A stretch of 64,000 nt of DNA. Source: Woeseiaceae bacterium. Its GTDB lineage: Bacteria > Pseudomonadota > Gammaproteobacteria > Steroidobacterales > Woeseiaceae. Both the position numbers and the translations under genes were made by a program. Shown piece by piece: positions 18,298 to 26,892 of the stretch. The stretch lies in contig JANQMR010000030.1 in the NCBI GenBank assembly GCA_028279985.1, forward strand, positions 1-64,000, given 5' to 3'. The notes under the pieces were generated by a model. That model saw nothing but the letters and a program-made list of their open reading frames with translations, was not told the origin of the DNA and did no database searches. Every line of letters starts with the position of its first letter. The first letter of the stretch is position 1.

Positions 18298-19692
18298 ATG
18301 TTGAAGCCGTCGCTGCAACTCAAGCTCGGTCAGACGCTGACAATGACGCCGCAGTTGCAGCAGGCAATACGGCTGCTGCAGTTGCCCGTGCTCGACCTCA
18401 ACGCGCAAATCCAGGAAGCGCTCGAGGAAAACATCATGCTCGAGATGGAGGACCTGCCCGACGTCCCCCAGACGAGCGCCGAAACGACCGCCGAGGTCGA
18501 AGTTCTCAAAACCGAGGACCAGTGGCGGACGCGTTCGACGGAACGCAGCCAAGACGGCTCCTGGACCGGCGAAGGCCGGCCCATCAGCGAATTCGCCGAC
18601 GAATCCGGCAACACGCTGCGCGAGCATTTGTCGTGGCAACTCGAAATGGAAAACTTCACGCCGCGGCAGATGGTCATCGGCGAGGCCATCGTCGATGCGA
18701 TCAACGACGACGGCTACCTCACCGTCGGCCTGGAAGAGATTCCGGCGATCGTGGGTGCCGAAGCCGGCATCAGCGTGGAGGAAGTCGAGGAGACGCTGAA
18801 CCACGTCCAGCGACTGGACCCGATCGGCGTCGCCGCGCGTTCGCTGTCGGAATGTCTCGTCTTGCAGCTCAGACAACTGCCGCCGGACACCGAAGGCCTA
18901 AAGCTCGCCGTCGAACTCGCCGCCGACCACCTGGATCTCGTCGCCAACCGGGACTACGGCGAGCTGCGCCGCAGTCTGCATACCTCCGAGGACGAGCTGC
19001 ACGCGGCGCTGGCGCTGCTCAAGAGCTGCAATCCCAAACCGGGCCAGGCCGTAAGCCCCGCGGCGGCCGAATACGTGGTCCCCGACGTCTTCGTCCGCAA
19101 GGTAGACGATCGCTGGCAGGTCGAGATCAGCCCGACGGGAGTGCCGCGGCTGTCCGTCAATCAGCAATATGCAAAACTGTTACGCGGCAACTGCGACCAC
19201 GCCGTGTTGCGCTCGCAGTTGCAGGAGGCGCGCTGGCTGATTCGAAGCCTCGAGATACGTAACGAAACGCTTTTGAAAGTCGCAAGCTGCATCGTGTCGC
19301 GCCAGACCGAGTTCCTGGAGCACGGCGACGAGGCCATGAAACCGATGGTGCTCCGGGACGTGGCAGAGGAAATCGGCATGCACGAATCCACGATTTCGCG
19401 GGTGACGACCAGCAAGTACATGCATACGCCGCGCGGCGTCTTCGAGTTCAAGTATTTCTTTTCCAGTCACTTGTCCTCGGCGGACGGCCAGGACCAGTCG
19501 TCGACCTCGGTACGCGCCAAGATCCGTAAGCTCATCGGCGGGGAGAATCCGGCCAAGCCGCTGAGCGACAGCAAGATCGCGGGCCTTTTGGCCGAACAAG
19601 GTATCAAGGTTGCCAGGCGCACGGTCGCGAAGTACCGTGAGGCCATGAACATCGCGTCGTCCAGCGAGCGCAGGCAGCGGCCGGTGCGCTGA
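18298..19692 (+). CDS. rpoN: RNA polymerase sigma-54 factor RpoN
   Basis: Alternative sigma factor recognising -24/-12 promoters and needing AAA+ enhancer-binding proteins. The 464 residues have the glutamine/leucine-rich region I ([29 protein letters not shown]), a short acidic region II, the core-binding and HTH regions ([25 protein letters not shown]-like stretch with FKYFFS), and the RpoN box [10 protein letters not shown] at residues 439-448. Place after lptB and before hpf is conserved. I see no -24/-12 site that I would assign within this window. Confidence 0.97.
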   Translation: [464 protein letters not shown]

Positions 19693-19735
19693 CTCGTGTG
19701 CCGACTTTTACGCGGACTTTTAAGCCGACTTTATA
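19688..19735. repeat. 12-bp tandem array at the rpoN 3' end
   Basis: GCCGACTTTTAC, GCGGACTTTTAA and GCCGACTTTATA lie head to tail (19700-19735). They are preceded in the same 12-bp register by GCTGACTCGTGT, which contains the rpoN stop TGA. Confidence 0.75.
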
Positions 19736-19784
19736 ACCGAATAGGGCGGCTGGAATCGCGAGATATCCGCCGGTTTCAGAGACT

Positions 19785-19810
19785 GCCATCGTTTAGCCGC
19801 CATCGGTTAG
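19785..19810. repeat. 14-bp duplication upstream of hpf
   Basis: GCCATCGTTTAG and GCCATCGGTTAG are spaced 14 bp apart in the 205-bp rpoN-hpf gap. The gap holds no other feature I can support. Confidence 0.75.
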
Positions 19811-19897
19811 TATAGAGCATCGGAAAGAGCGCACAGTGCCCCGCGCGAGCCAGGCAATCTCCGAGCCCGCCGGTGCCGGCATATCGGGAGTAATGAA

Positions 19898-20218
19898 ATG
19901 CAAATCAATGTATCGGGCCACCACGTCGAAGTGACGGATTCGCTCAGAGGTTATGTCGAAACCAAGATCGAGCGCCTCGAGCGACACTTCGACATCGTCT
20001 CCGACGTTCACTGTATACTGACCGTCGAAAAGCTGCGGCACAAAGCCGAAGCCAAGGTCAACGTCAACGGCGGCACGATATATGCGGATTCCACGGAAGA
20101 GGACATGTACGCCGCGATCGACCGCCTGATCGACAAGCTCGATCGCCGGGTCAGAAAACACAAGGAGAAACTCGTGGATCATCACGCCCGTGACGCGCTG
20201 AAACACCGGTTCCCCTGA
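19898..20218 (+). CDS. hpf: Ribosome hibernation promoting factor, short form (HPF/YhbH)
   Basis: Binds the 30S subunit at the tRNA sites and promotes 100S ribosome dimers or silences 70S in stationary phase. The 106 residues contain only the N-terminal S30AE domain (MQINVSGHHVEVTDSLRGYVETKIERLERHF, KVNVNGGTIYADSTEEDMYAAIDRLIDKLDRRVRKHKEK), so this is the short gammaproteobacterial type, without the long-HPF dimerisation domain. Conserved place between rpoN and ptsN. The stop lies in a fourfold tandem repeat. Confidence 0.95.
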   Translation: MQINVSGHHVEVTDSLRGYVETKIERLERHFDIVSDVHCILTVEKLRHKAEAKVNVNGGTIYADSTEEDMYAAIDRLIDKLDRRVRKHKEKLVDHHARDALKHRFP

Positions 20219-20249
20219 TACATCTGATATACCTGATATACCTGATATA
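20214..20249. repeat. Fourfold 9-bp array carrying the hpf stop codon
   Basis: CCTGATACA, TCTGATATA, CCTGATATA, CCTGATATA. The first copy contains the hpf TGA stop, and because the unit is 9 bp each further copy adds another TGA in the same reading frame, four in all. Confidence 0.9.
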
Positions 20250-20332
20250 CGATAAACGCACGATACACGAATCGCCGTGATCCAGCGGCCCCGACACATC
20301 CATCGCGCGAGCCTGCCGCCACATAGCCCCCC

Positions 20333-20830
20333 ATGCTGCTCGAAGAGATCATCAGTCCCGATGCCGTGCTGTGCAACGCCCAGGCGCGCAGCAAGAAACA
20401 CTGTCTCGAGATTCTGAGCGAGCTTTTGGTGCGTTCGCGCCCGGAGTTCGCCAACGGGGAGATCTTCGATTCCCTGATCGAACGCGAGCGCCTGGGATGC
20501 ACCAGCCTGGGCTTAGGCGTTGCGTTCCCGCGCTGTCGTTTCGACGGCATCAAGACCAGTGTGGCGGCATTCGTCCGCCTCGCGGACACCGTCGATTTCG
20601 ATTCCCAGGACGGCGTGCCGGTCGATCTCGTGTTCGGGCTCATCGTCCCGAAGGAACTCGAAGCCTGTCACCGTGCGGACATCGACGCGATCACGTCGAT
20701 GCTGTCCGACGACGCCGTTCTCGAGCAGTTGCGGGCGGCGTCGACGAGTAACGAGCTCTACCACGCATTGGTCGGCAGCGGGGCCCGGGCTTGCCCGCCG
20801 GCGGCCGCCGAATCCGCGCGCGGCTCCTGA
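20333..20830 (+). CDS. ptsN: PTS-Ntr EIIA homologue (PtsN) lacking the phosphorylatable histidine
   Basis: EIIA-Ntr normally receives a phosphate on one histidine (His73 in E. coli, in GIAIPHGK) and regulates K+ uptake and other targets by its phosphorylation state. This 165-aa protein matches the family along its length: GEIFDSLIERERLGCTSLGLGVAFPRCRFDGIKTSVAAFVRL and VDLVFGLIVPKELEACHRADIDAITSML. The active-site position, however, is Arg67 (CGC codon) in AFPRCRF. It sits between hpf and rapZ as usual, but no npr, HPr or EI gene follows in the window. It may act as a regulator fixed in one state, or be degenerating; the frame is intact. Confidence 0.9.
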   Translation: MLLEEIISPDAVLCNAQARSKKHCLEILSELLVRSRPEFANGEIFDSLIERERLGCTSLGLGVAFPRCRFDGIKTSVAAFVRLADTVDFDSQDGVPVDLVFGLIVPKELEACHRADIDAITSMLSDDAVLEQLRAASTSNELYHALVGSGARACPPAAAESARGS

Positions 20831-20861
20831 CGCCGGCGCCCGTCTACCCCGGAGGCTGACG

Positions 20862-21752
20862 ATGGCAGACGAAATGCGCCTGATCATCGTCAGCGGCCTG
20901 TCGGGTTCCGGGAAATCCGTCGCTCTACACGTCCTCGAGGATCTCGGCTACTACTGCATCGACAACCTGCCTTCGGCTTTGCTGGAGTCGGCCGTGGAGG
21001 AAGTGACGACCAAAAGCCCGCACGCTCGCAAGCTGATTGCAGTCGGTATCGACGCCCGAAATCGCACTGGAGACATCGAAACCCTGCCCGGCCTGATTGC
21101 GAAGCTTCGTGAACGGCAAATGCAAACCGACGTCTTGTTCCTGCAAGCCGGCGACGACGTGCTGCTCAAACGGTTCAGTGAAACACGGCGGCGCCATCCG
21201 CTGGCGGACGAGGCCGCCGAACTGCGAACCGCCATCGAGACCGAGCGTGAGGTACTCGCCGAGGTCGTCAATTCGGCCGACCTGATCATCGATACGTCGA
21301 GAACGAGCATCTACGACCTCGCCGACGCGATACGCGAGCGTGTCGATCGCCGCAGGCGCCGGACGCTGTCCGTGCTGATCGAGTCTTTCGGATTCAAAAA
21401 CGGCATCCCCGCCGACGCAGATTTCGTGTTCGACCTGCGCTGTCTCCCGAATCCTTACTGGACCGCCGAGCTTCGCGGCCTGTCCGGCCTGGACGACGAG
21501 GTACGGCGCTTCCTCGATGCATCGGATCGTTTCCTCGCGATGCACGCCGACATACTGTCGTTTCTCGAGCGCTGGATTCCCGAGTACCGCGCCGCGAGCC
21601 GCGCGTACCTGACGATCGCCGTGGGTTGCACCGGTGGACAACACCGTTCCGTCTACATGGCGGAGAAGCTCGCCAAAGCGCTCGACACCGGGCGAGACCA
21701 GGTGTTGACGCGACATCACGACCTGAATCGTAAACGCGCAGCCGGTCCTTAG
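20862..21752 (+). CDS. rapZ: RNase adaptor / nucleotide-binding protein RapZ
   Basis: In enterobacteria RapZ brings the GlmZ sRNA to RNase E and so controls glucosamine-6-phosphate synthase; family members bind nucleotides. The 296 residues carry Walker A GLSGSGKS (residues 12-19), VLEDLGYYCIDNLP, a Walker-B-like DVLFLQAGDDVLLKRFSETRRRHPL, and the C-terminal domain with SFGFKNGIPADADFVFDLRCLPNPYW and VGCTGGQHRSVYMAEKLA. The ATG at 20862 has GGAGG seven bases upstream. The usual downstream npr is missing; the spacer is instead a 15-bp repeat array. Confidence 0.95.
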   Translation: MADEMRLIIVSGLSGSGKSVALHVLEDLGYYCIDNLPSALLESAVEEVTTKSPHARKLIAVGIDARNRTGDIETLPGLIAKLRERQMQTDVLFLQAGDDVLLKRFSETRRRHPLADEAAELRTAIETEREVLAEVVNSADLIIDTSRTSIYDLADAIRERVDRRRRRTLSVLIESFGFKNGIPADADFVFDLRCLPNPYWTAELRGLSGLDDEVRRFLDASDRFLAMHADILSFLERWIPEYRAASRAYLTIAVGCTGGQHRSVYMAEKLAKALDTGRDQVLTRHHDLNRKRAAGP

Positions 21753-21820
21753 CCCATCGGCCCTTAGCCCGTCTGTCCCCAACCCGTCTATCCCTAGCCC
21801 GTCTATCCCTAGCCCACCGG
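21746..21820. repeat. Fivefold 15-bp array carrying the rapZ stop codon
   Basis: Five 15-bp units run TCCTTAGCCCATCGG, CCCTTAGCCCGTCTG, TCCCCAACCCGTCTA, TCCCTAGCCCGTCTA, TCCCTAGCCCACCGG. The first contains the rapZ stop TAG; three of the other four repeat TAG in the same frame. Confidence 0.9.
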
Positions 21821-21999
21821 ATCCCGGCCCGGCCGGTCTCGCGAGCCGGCGAATCGCACGAGCGAGGCGCATCGCGTTTTTGGCGCCGATTCCCGCCGAA
21901 GCGACGGCATGGTCCGGCCGTGCGCGCTGCGGCGAAGACGGTTACACTCCGCCTACCTCGCGCCACGTCGCGTTCGTGGCGCCATCGCCGGGGCCATCC

Positions 22000-23349
22000 A
22001 TGGAAGCGAGAGAGCACACCCAGGCCAACCTCAAGCTGTTGCGCGAGAGGCTCGACAGCGGCCGCATGCGCTCCGCCCGGCTGATGATACACAGTCTTCA
22101 TCCCGCCGAAATCGCACGCCTGCTCGAATCGATGCCGCTCAGGGAACGGGCCCTGCTGTGGGAGATGGTCGATCCCGAGGACGAAGGCGACGTGCTCGTC
22201 GAAGTCGCCGACGAGGTCCGCGACGGCCTGATCGAGGGAATGGAAACCAAGCAGTTGATTGCCGCCACCGAAGGCATGGCGTTCGACGACCTCGCGGACC
22301 TGCTCGCAGACCTGCCGGAAGCCGTGACCCAGCAGGTATTGCAATCGCTGGATGCCCTGGATCACGAGCGCCTGCAACAGGTACTGGCCTACGACGAAAA
22401 CTGCGCCGGCGGCCTGATGAACGTCGACATCGTCACGGTCCGGCCGGACGTCACGCTGGAAGTCGTCACCCGGTACCTGCGCGCACGCGGCGAGATGCCC
22501 GACGGCACCGACCTGATATTCGTCGTCAATCGCGACAACGAATACGTCGGCTCCCTGTTTTTGTCGCGGCTCCTGATTCACGATCCCGAGGACCTGGTGT
22601 CGAGCGTCATGTCCACCGACGTCATGCCGATCCCCGCCCATACGCCGTCCGCACAGGTGGTCTGGGAATTCGAGAACCGGGACCTTTTGTCCGCGCCCGT
22701 AGTGGACGACAACTATCGCGTCGTGGGCCGGATTACCGTCGACGACATCGTAGACGTGATCCGGGACGAGGCGGAACATTCTTTCATGAGCGCCGCGGGC
22801 CTCGACGAAGAAGACGACATGTTCGCGCCGGTGTTCAAGAGCGCGTCCCGCCGGGCGCTTTGGCTCGGCGTGAATCTGGGCACGGCGTTTCTGGCGGCGG
22901 CGGTCGTGGATCTGTTCCAGACGACGATCGACAAGATCGTCCTGCTCGCCGTGTTGATGCCGGTGGTACCCAGCATGGGCGGCGTCGCCGGCACGCAGTC
23001 CCTGACGGTCATCACCCGGGCGATAGCGCTGGGCCAGATCGACAAGAGCAATGCCAAAGGTATCCTGAAGAAGGAGCTCGCCGTCGGCATCTTGAACGGC
23101 ATCGGTTGGTCGATCGTCGTCGCGACATTGACTTATTTGTGGTTCGGCGACTGGCGTATCGGCGGTGTGATTGCCGCCGCCATGATCATCAACCTGATCG
23201 TCGCCGCCGCCGCAGGCTTCGGGATACCGCTGTTGCTGAAACGCATCCGGATCGATCCGGCGCTGGCCGGCGGCGTCGTGTTGACGACCGTCACCGACGT
23301 TGTCGGTTATATGGCATTCCTAGGCCTGGGTGCAGCGCTGCTACTCTGA
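22000..23349 (+). CDS. mgtE: Mg2+ channel/transporter MgtE
   Basis: Gated Mg2+ channel of the inner membrane. The 449 residues follow the MgtE plan: an N-terminal helical domain (RSARLMIHSLHPAEIARLLESMPLRERALLWEMV), a CBS pair (CAGGLMNVDIVTVRPDVTLEVV, VSSVMSTDVMPIPAHTP), a connecting helix, then five membrane segments with the selectivity region PVVPSMGGVAGTQSLTVITRAIALG and a C-terminal VVLTTVTDVVGYMAFLGLGAALLL. The start at 22000 is the first ATG with family similarity; the frame is open to 21880. The last 13 codons are duplicated immediately downstream. Confidence 0.94.
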   Translation: MEAREHTQANLKLLRERLDSGRMRSARLMIHSLHPAEIARLLESMPLRERALLWEMVDPEDEGDVLVEVADEVRDGLIEGMETKQLIAATEGMAFDDLADLLADLPEAVTQQVLQSLDALDHERLQQVLAYDENCAGGLMNVDIVTVRPDVTLEVVTRYLRARGEMPDGTDLIFVVNRDNEYVGSLFLSRLLIHDPEDLVSSVMSTDVMPIPAHTPSAQVVWEFENRDLLSAPVVDDNYRVVGRITVDDIVDVIRDEAEHSFMSAAGLDEEDDMFAPVFKSASRRALWLGVNLGTAFLAAAVVDLFQTTIDKIVLLAVLMPVVPSMGGVAGTQSLTVITRAIALGQIDKSNAKGILKKELAVGILNGIGWSIVVATLTYLWFGDWRIGGVIAAAMIINLIVAAAAGFGIPLLLKRIRIDPALAGGVVLTTVTDVVGYMAFLGLGAALLL

Positions 23350-23403
23350 GGGCGGTCGGAAGCTTGGCATTCCTAGGCTTGGGCGCAGCGCTGCTACTGT
23401 GAG
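23311..23403. repeat. Duplicated 3' end of mgtE
   Basis: The final 40 bases of mgtE region (23311-23350) recur at 23364-23403 with four differences. Both copies read AFLGLGAALLL-stop. In that reading three of the four changes are silent and one changes Met to Leu. The offset of 53 bp puts the second copy in another frame from mgtE. Confidence 0.9.
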
Positions 23404-23415
23404 CACCTTTCCATC

Positions 23416-24636
23416 TCATGTATGCACGATGTCCAGGTCGTGCTTCACCCACTCCGGAGCGAACAACCGCGGCACCGCCGCGCCGTTGACGAAGTCGGCG
23501 AGCTGATCCTTGACGGCCATCGCGTCACGATAGCCGAGCTCGATCAGCTCCCGGGTATACGCCCGTTCGAACAGCAGGTAACTCAGCAACTGGTTCCCTC
23601 CACCGCTACGGCCGCCGACACCCTGTAACAACATGCGCAAGGCGAAAGGCAGCTCGCGCTGGTGCTCGTGCGCCATCACCCGCAGATCGTCGCTGGGTAC
23701 GATCACCATCGTATCGATGGCGCGCAGGCTCGACATCGGCCCCACCCGGTACTCCGGCGGTACCGTATCGATGAGCTGGTTGATTCGCGCCAGGCGTTCT
23801 AGGTCCGAATACAGACCGTCCATGAACAGCGTATCCAGCATGTAACCGGCTATCTGCGCAAAGCTAGGGAACGCCGGTTCCCCCGCCGGGTCCGGTGTCG
23901 CGTCCACCACTTCGTTACGCACGCCGACGACCAGGATACGGTCGGCGCCGAGATGGACGGCGGGACTCAGCGGCGTGGCCTGGCGCATGGCACCGTCGCC
24001 GAAGTACTCGCCGTCGATTCTCACCGGCGGGAAAATCATCGGCACGGCGATGCTCGCCATGACGTGGTCGAGATTCAGCCGGCTGCGTACGCCGGCGCGT
24101 CGCGTTCGGGACCAGCGCTGCCGCTCGTGCGTGGCCTGGAAAAAGGAGGTGGACCTGGCCGAACCGTATCCGGCCGCGGTGACGGCTATCGCATCCAGCC
24201 AGCCGTTGTCGATGGCATCCTGTATCCGTGGAAACCGGATATTACGACTCAAAAGCGAGCGCAGCGGCGAATTGTCGAGCAAGGAGCGCGGCGCACCGAC
24301 GAGGAAACCGCCCAGGACGATCGCGGCAAGCCAGTGCAGGCTCGACTTCAGCATGGCCAGATTGTCGGTACGGTAGACGTGGTGACAGCGAAACCGGCTC
24401 CAGACACGCTCGAGCTCGGCCACGGCGACGCGAAAGCGGCGCGCTTTCGCCGCAAGCACGATGGAATTCACGGCGCCGGCCGAGGTGCCGCTGATGATAC
24501 CGAAGGGGTTGACCGCGCCGCGGGGACACAACTCGGCGACGGCCTTGAGCACGCCGACCTGAAACGCGCCGCGCGCACCGCCGCCGGGCAGCACGAGCGC
24601 GGTCTTGGGCGGGCCGGAGTGAGCGTCCTGTGCCAT
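23416..24636 (-). CDS. Patatin-like phospholipase family protein
   Basis: Predicted lipid acyl hydrolase with a Ser-Asp dyad. The 406 residues show the oxyanion loop LPGGGARGAFQVGVL, the nucleophile motif GTSAG (Ser52), and the dyad segment GEYFGDGAMRQATPLSPAVHLGADRILVVGV. A hydrophobic stretch in the middle (WLAAIVLGGFLVGAP) may be a membrane or substrate-entry element. I placed the start at the ATG giving MAQDAHSGPPKTALVLPGGG. It lies 48 bp after the VWA gene on the same strand, so it may be transcribed with moxR and the VWA gene. Substrate unknown. Confidence 0.88.
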   Translation of the reverse strand: MAQDAHSGPPKTALVLPGGGARGAFQVGVLKAVAELCPRGAVNPFGIISGTSAGAVNSIVLAAKARRFRVAVAELERVWSRFRCHHVYRTDNLAMLKSSLHWLAAIVLGGFLVGAPRSLLDNSPLRSLLSRNIRFPRIQDAIDNGWLDAIAVTAAGYGSARSTSFFQATHERQRWSRTRRAGVRSRLNLDHVMASIAVPMIFPPVRIDGEYFGDGAMRQATPLSPAVHLGADRILVVGVRNEVVDATPDPAGEPAFPSFAQIAGYMLDTLFMDGLYSDLERLARINQLIDTVPPEYRVGPMSSLRAIDTMVIVPSDDLRVMAHEHQRELPFALRMLLQGVGGRSGGGNQLLSYLLFERAYTRELIELGYRDAMAVKDQLADFVNGAAVPRLFAPEWVKHDLDIVHT

Positions 24637-24684
24637 GAATGAATGCCTCGTTCGCCGTGCCATGGCGCACTCGCGCCCGCCGCA

Positions 24685-25860
24685 TCAGCGCAAGACCTTG
24701 ATTCCCTCATCCAGGCCGGCGATGGTCAACGGATACATCCTGTCGTCCATCAGCTCGCGGACCAGCTTCACCGACGGCGTGACGTCCCATCGCTCCCGGG
24801 GTTCCGGGTTCAGCCAGATGGCCTTCGGGTAGGTATTCAGCAGCCGCTTGATCCAGACCGCCCCCGGCTCTTCGTTCCAGTGTTCGATGCTGCCGCCCGC
24901 ATAGACGATTTCGTAAGGGCTCATCGTCGCGTCGCCGACGAACACGAGCTTGTAATCGGAACCGTACTTGTGCGTGATGTCCAGGGTCGAGATCCGCTCG
25001 GCATGACGGCGGCGATTGTCCTTCCACATCGATTCGTAAACGAAGTTGTGAAAGTAGCAGTATTCGAGATGCTTGAATTCGCAGCGGGCCGCCGAAAACA
25101 GCTCCTCGCAAATCCGCACGTGATCCTCCATCGACCCCCCGACATCGAGGCACAACAGGACTTTGACGGCGTTGTGCCGCTCCGGCACCATGCGCAGATC
25201 GAGGAAACCGGCGTTTCGCGCCGTTTTGTCGATCGTGTCGTCGAGATCGAGCTGGTCGGCCGCGCCCTCGCGGGCAAATTGTCTCAAACGCCTGAGCGCA
25301 ACCTTGATGTTCCGCGTGCCGAGCTCGACCGAATCGTCGAGATTGCGGTATTCGCGCTTGTCCCAAACCTTGACCGCGCGACGATGGCGCGAGCTCCGCT
25401 GGCCGATCCGCACGCCTTCGGGATTGTAGCCATAGGCGCCGAAAGGCGAGGTCCCGGCGGTTCCGATCCACTTGCTGCCGCCTTCGTGCCGTTCGTCCTG
25501 TTCCTCGAGACGCTCGCGCAACGCCTCCATCAAGGCTTCGAAGCCGCCCAGCGCCTCTAGCTCGGCGCGCTCCTCCGCCGAAAGATGTAACTCGGCCTGT
25601 TGTCTGAGCCAGTCTTCCGGCACCTCTCCGAGCCAATCGACGACACCCGCTTCGACGCCGCGAAAATAGGCCGCAAAGATCTGGTCGAAACGATCCAGCA
25701 AGGCCTCGTCTTTCACCAGCGCCGCCCGGGAAAGATAGTAAAAGTTATCCACACTCTGGCCGGCAAGCCCCTTTTCCATCGCCTCGAGCAAGGTCAGGAG
25801 CTCGGTAATCGAGGTCTTCATCCCGCCTTCGCGCAGCATGTAGAAAAACGGAACCAGCAT
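24685..25860 (-). CDS. VWA domain protein, CoxE-like, partner of MoxR ATPase
   Basis: The 391 residues have a charged N-terminal helical part (EAMEKGLAGQSVDNFYYLSRAALVKDEALLDRFDQIFAAYFRGVE) and a C-terminal von Willebrand A domain with a MIDAS-type DVGGSM at residues 239-244 (canonical DxSGSM, here Gly for the first Ser). Such proteins act with the MoxR ATPase encoded 11 bp upstream, presumably as chaperones for metal-cofactor or protein maturation. The target is not evident from the neighbours. No signal peptide or membrane segment is seen, so a cytoplasmic location is likely. Confidence 0.88.
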   Translation of the reverse strand: MLVPFFYMLREGGMKTSITELLTLLEAMEKGLAGQSVDNFYYLSRAALVKDEALLDRFDQIFAAYFRGVEAGVVDWLGEVPEDWLRQQAELHLSAEERAELEALGGFEALMEALRERLEEQDERHEGGSKWIGTAGTSPFGAYGYNPEGVRIGQRSSRHRRAVKVWDKREYRNLDDSVELGTRNIKVALRRLRQFAREGAADQLDLDDTIDKTARNAGFLDLRMVPERHNAVKVLLCLDVGGSMEDHVRICEELFSAARCEFKHLEYCYFHNFVYESMWKDNRRRHAERISTLDITHKYGSDYKLVFVGDATMSPYEIVYAGGSIEHWNEEPGAVWIKRLLNTYPKAIWLNPEPRERWDVTPSVKLVRELMDDRMYPLTIAGLDEGIKVLR

Positions 25861-25871
25861 CTGGGGGGGCT

Positions 25872-26726
25872 TTACTGCGGTCCGGTCCGCCGGTCGAGAA
25901 ACACCAGCCGCTCGAAAAGCTGCACGTCCTGCTCGTTCTTGAGCAGCGCGCCGTACAGCGGCGGAATCGCCTTTCGCGTGTCGTCACTACGCAATACTTC
26001 GGGAGGAATATCCTCGGCGAGCAGCAGCTTGATCCAGTCGAGCAATTCCGACGTGGAGGGTTTTTTCTTGAGACCCGGCACGTCGCGAAGCCGGTAGAAG
26101 GTATTCAGCGCCTCACTGAGGAGGTCTTTTTTCAATCCCGGATAATGAACGTCCACGATCTCGGCCATCGTGTCCCTGTCCGGAAACTTGATGTAGTGAA
26201 AAAAACAGCGCCTCAGAAAAGCATCCGGCAGTTCTTTTTCGTTGTTGCTGGTAATGACGATGATCGGCCGATGGCGCGCGGCGATCAACTGGCGGGTTTC
26301 GTAAACGTAGAACTCCATGCGATCCAGCTCCCGCAACAGGTCGTTGGGGAACTCGATGTCGGCTTTGTCGATTTCGTCGATCAGCAATACCGGCTGGATC
26401 TCCGATTCGAAGGCTTCCCAGATCTTGCCGTGCTCGATGTAATTGCCGATATCGTAGACACGGTCGTCACCCAGTTGCGAATCCCTGAGCCGGGCCACGG
26501 CATCGTACTCGTACAGTCCCTGCTGGGCCTTGGTGGTGGACTTGATGTGCCACTCGAACATCGGCTTGCCGAGCGAGCTCGCGATCTCGACGGCGAGTTG
26601 GGTCTTGCCGGTGCCGGGCTCGCCCTTGACCAGGATCGGACGCTCCAAGGTCACCGCCGCGTTGACGGCCATCATCAGGTCGTCGGTGGCAATGTAACTG
26701 TCGGTGCCCGTGAATCTGTCGGTCAT
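25872..26726 (-). CDS. MoxR-family AAA+ ATPase
   Basis: Cytoplasmic AAA+ ATPase, chaperone-like. The 284 residues have Walker A GEPGTGKT (residues 35-42), Walker B PVLLIDEIDKADIEFPNDLLREL, a sensor-1 region IIVITSNNEKELPDAFLRRCFFHYIKFPD with the arginine finger, and a C-terminal lid. It is first of a probable operon moxR-VWA-patatin on the minus strand. The ATG at 26726 gives the usual start MTDRFTGTDSYIATDDL. Confidence 0.92.
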   Translation of the reverse strand: MTDRFTGTDSYIATDDLMMAVNAAVTLERPILVKGEPGTGKTQLAVEIASSLGKPMFEWHIKSTTKAQQGLYEYDAVARLRDSQLGDDRVYDIGNYIEHGKIWEAFESEIQPVLLIDEIDKADIEFPNDLLRELDRMEFYVYETRQLIAARHRPIIVITSNNEKELPDAFLRRCFFHYIKFPDRDTMAEIVDVHYPGLKKDLLSEALNTFYRLRDVPGLKKKPSTSELLDWIKLLLAEDIPPEVLRSDDTRKAIPPLYGALLKNEQDVQLFERLVFLDRRTGPQ

Positions 26727-26892
26727 GAGAAGCGTCCCGGTCGCAAATCAGGCGTCCTTTCAGTGTACCGCCTGTCGGTATCCAGACAAAGGAGCGCTAT
26801 CGTTCTATATCGACAGCGATCGATCGATAGCGACGGCGCGTCGCCGGATTTACCGGCCGCGGACGGATAGACGGGGATTCCGGCCGGCGTGG

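Noticed and set aside
21746..21820. CRISPR-like array after rapZ
   Set aside because: Units are 15 bp with no spacers and no cas genes; it is a plain tandem repeat.
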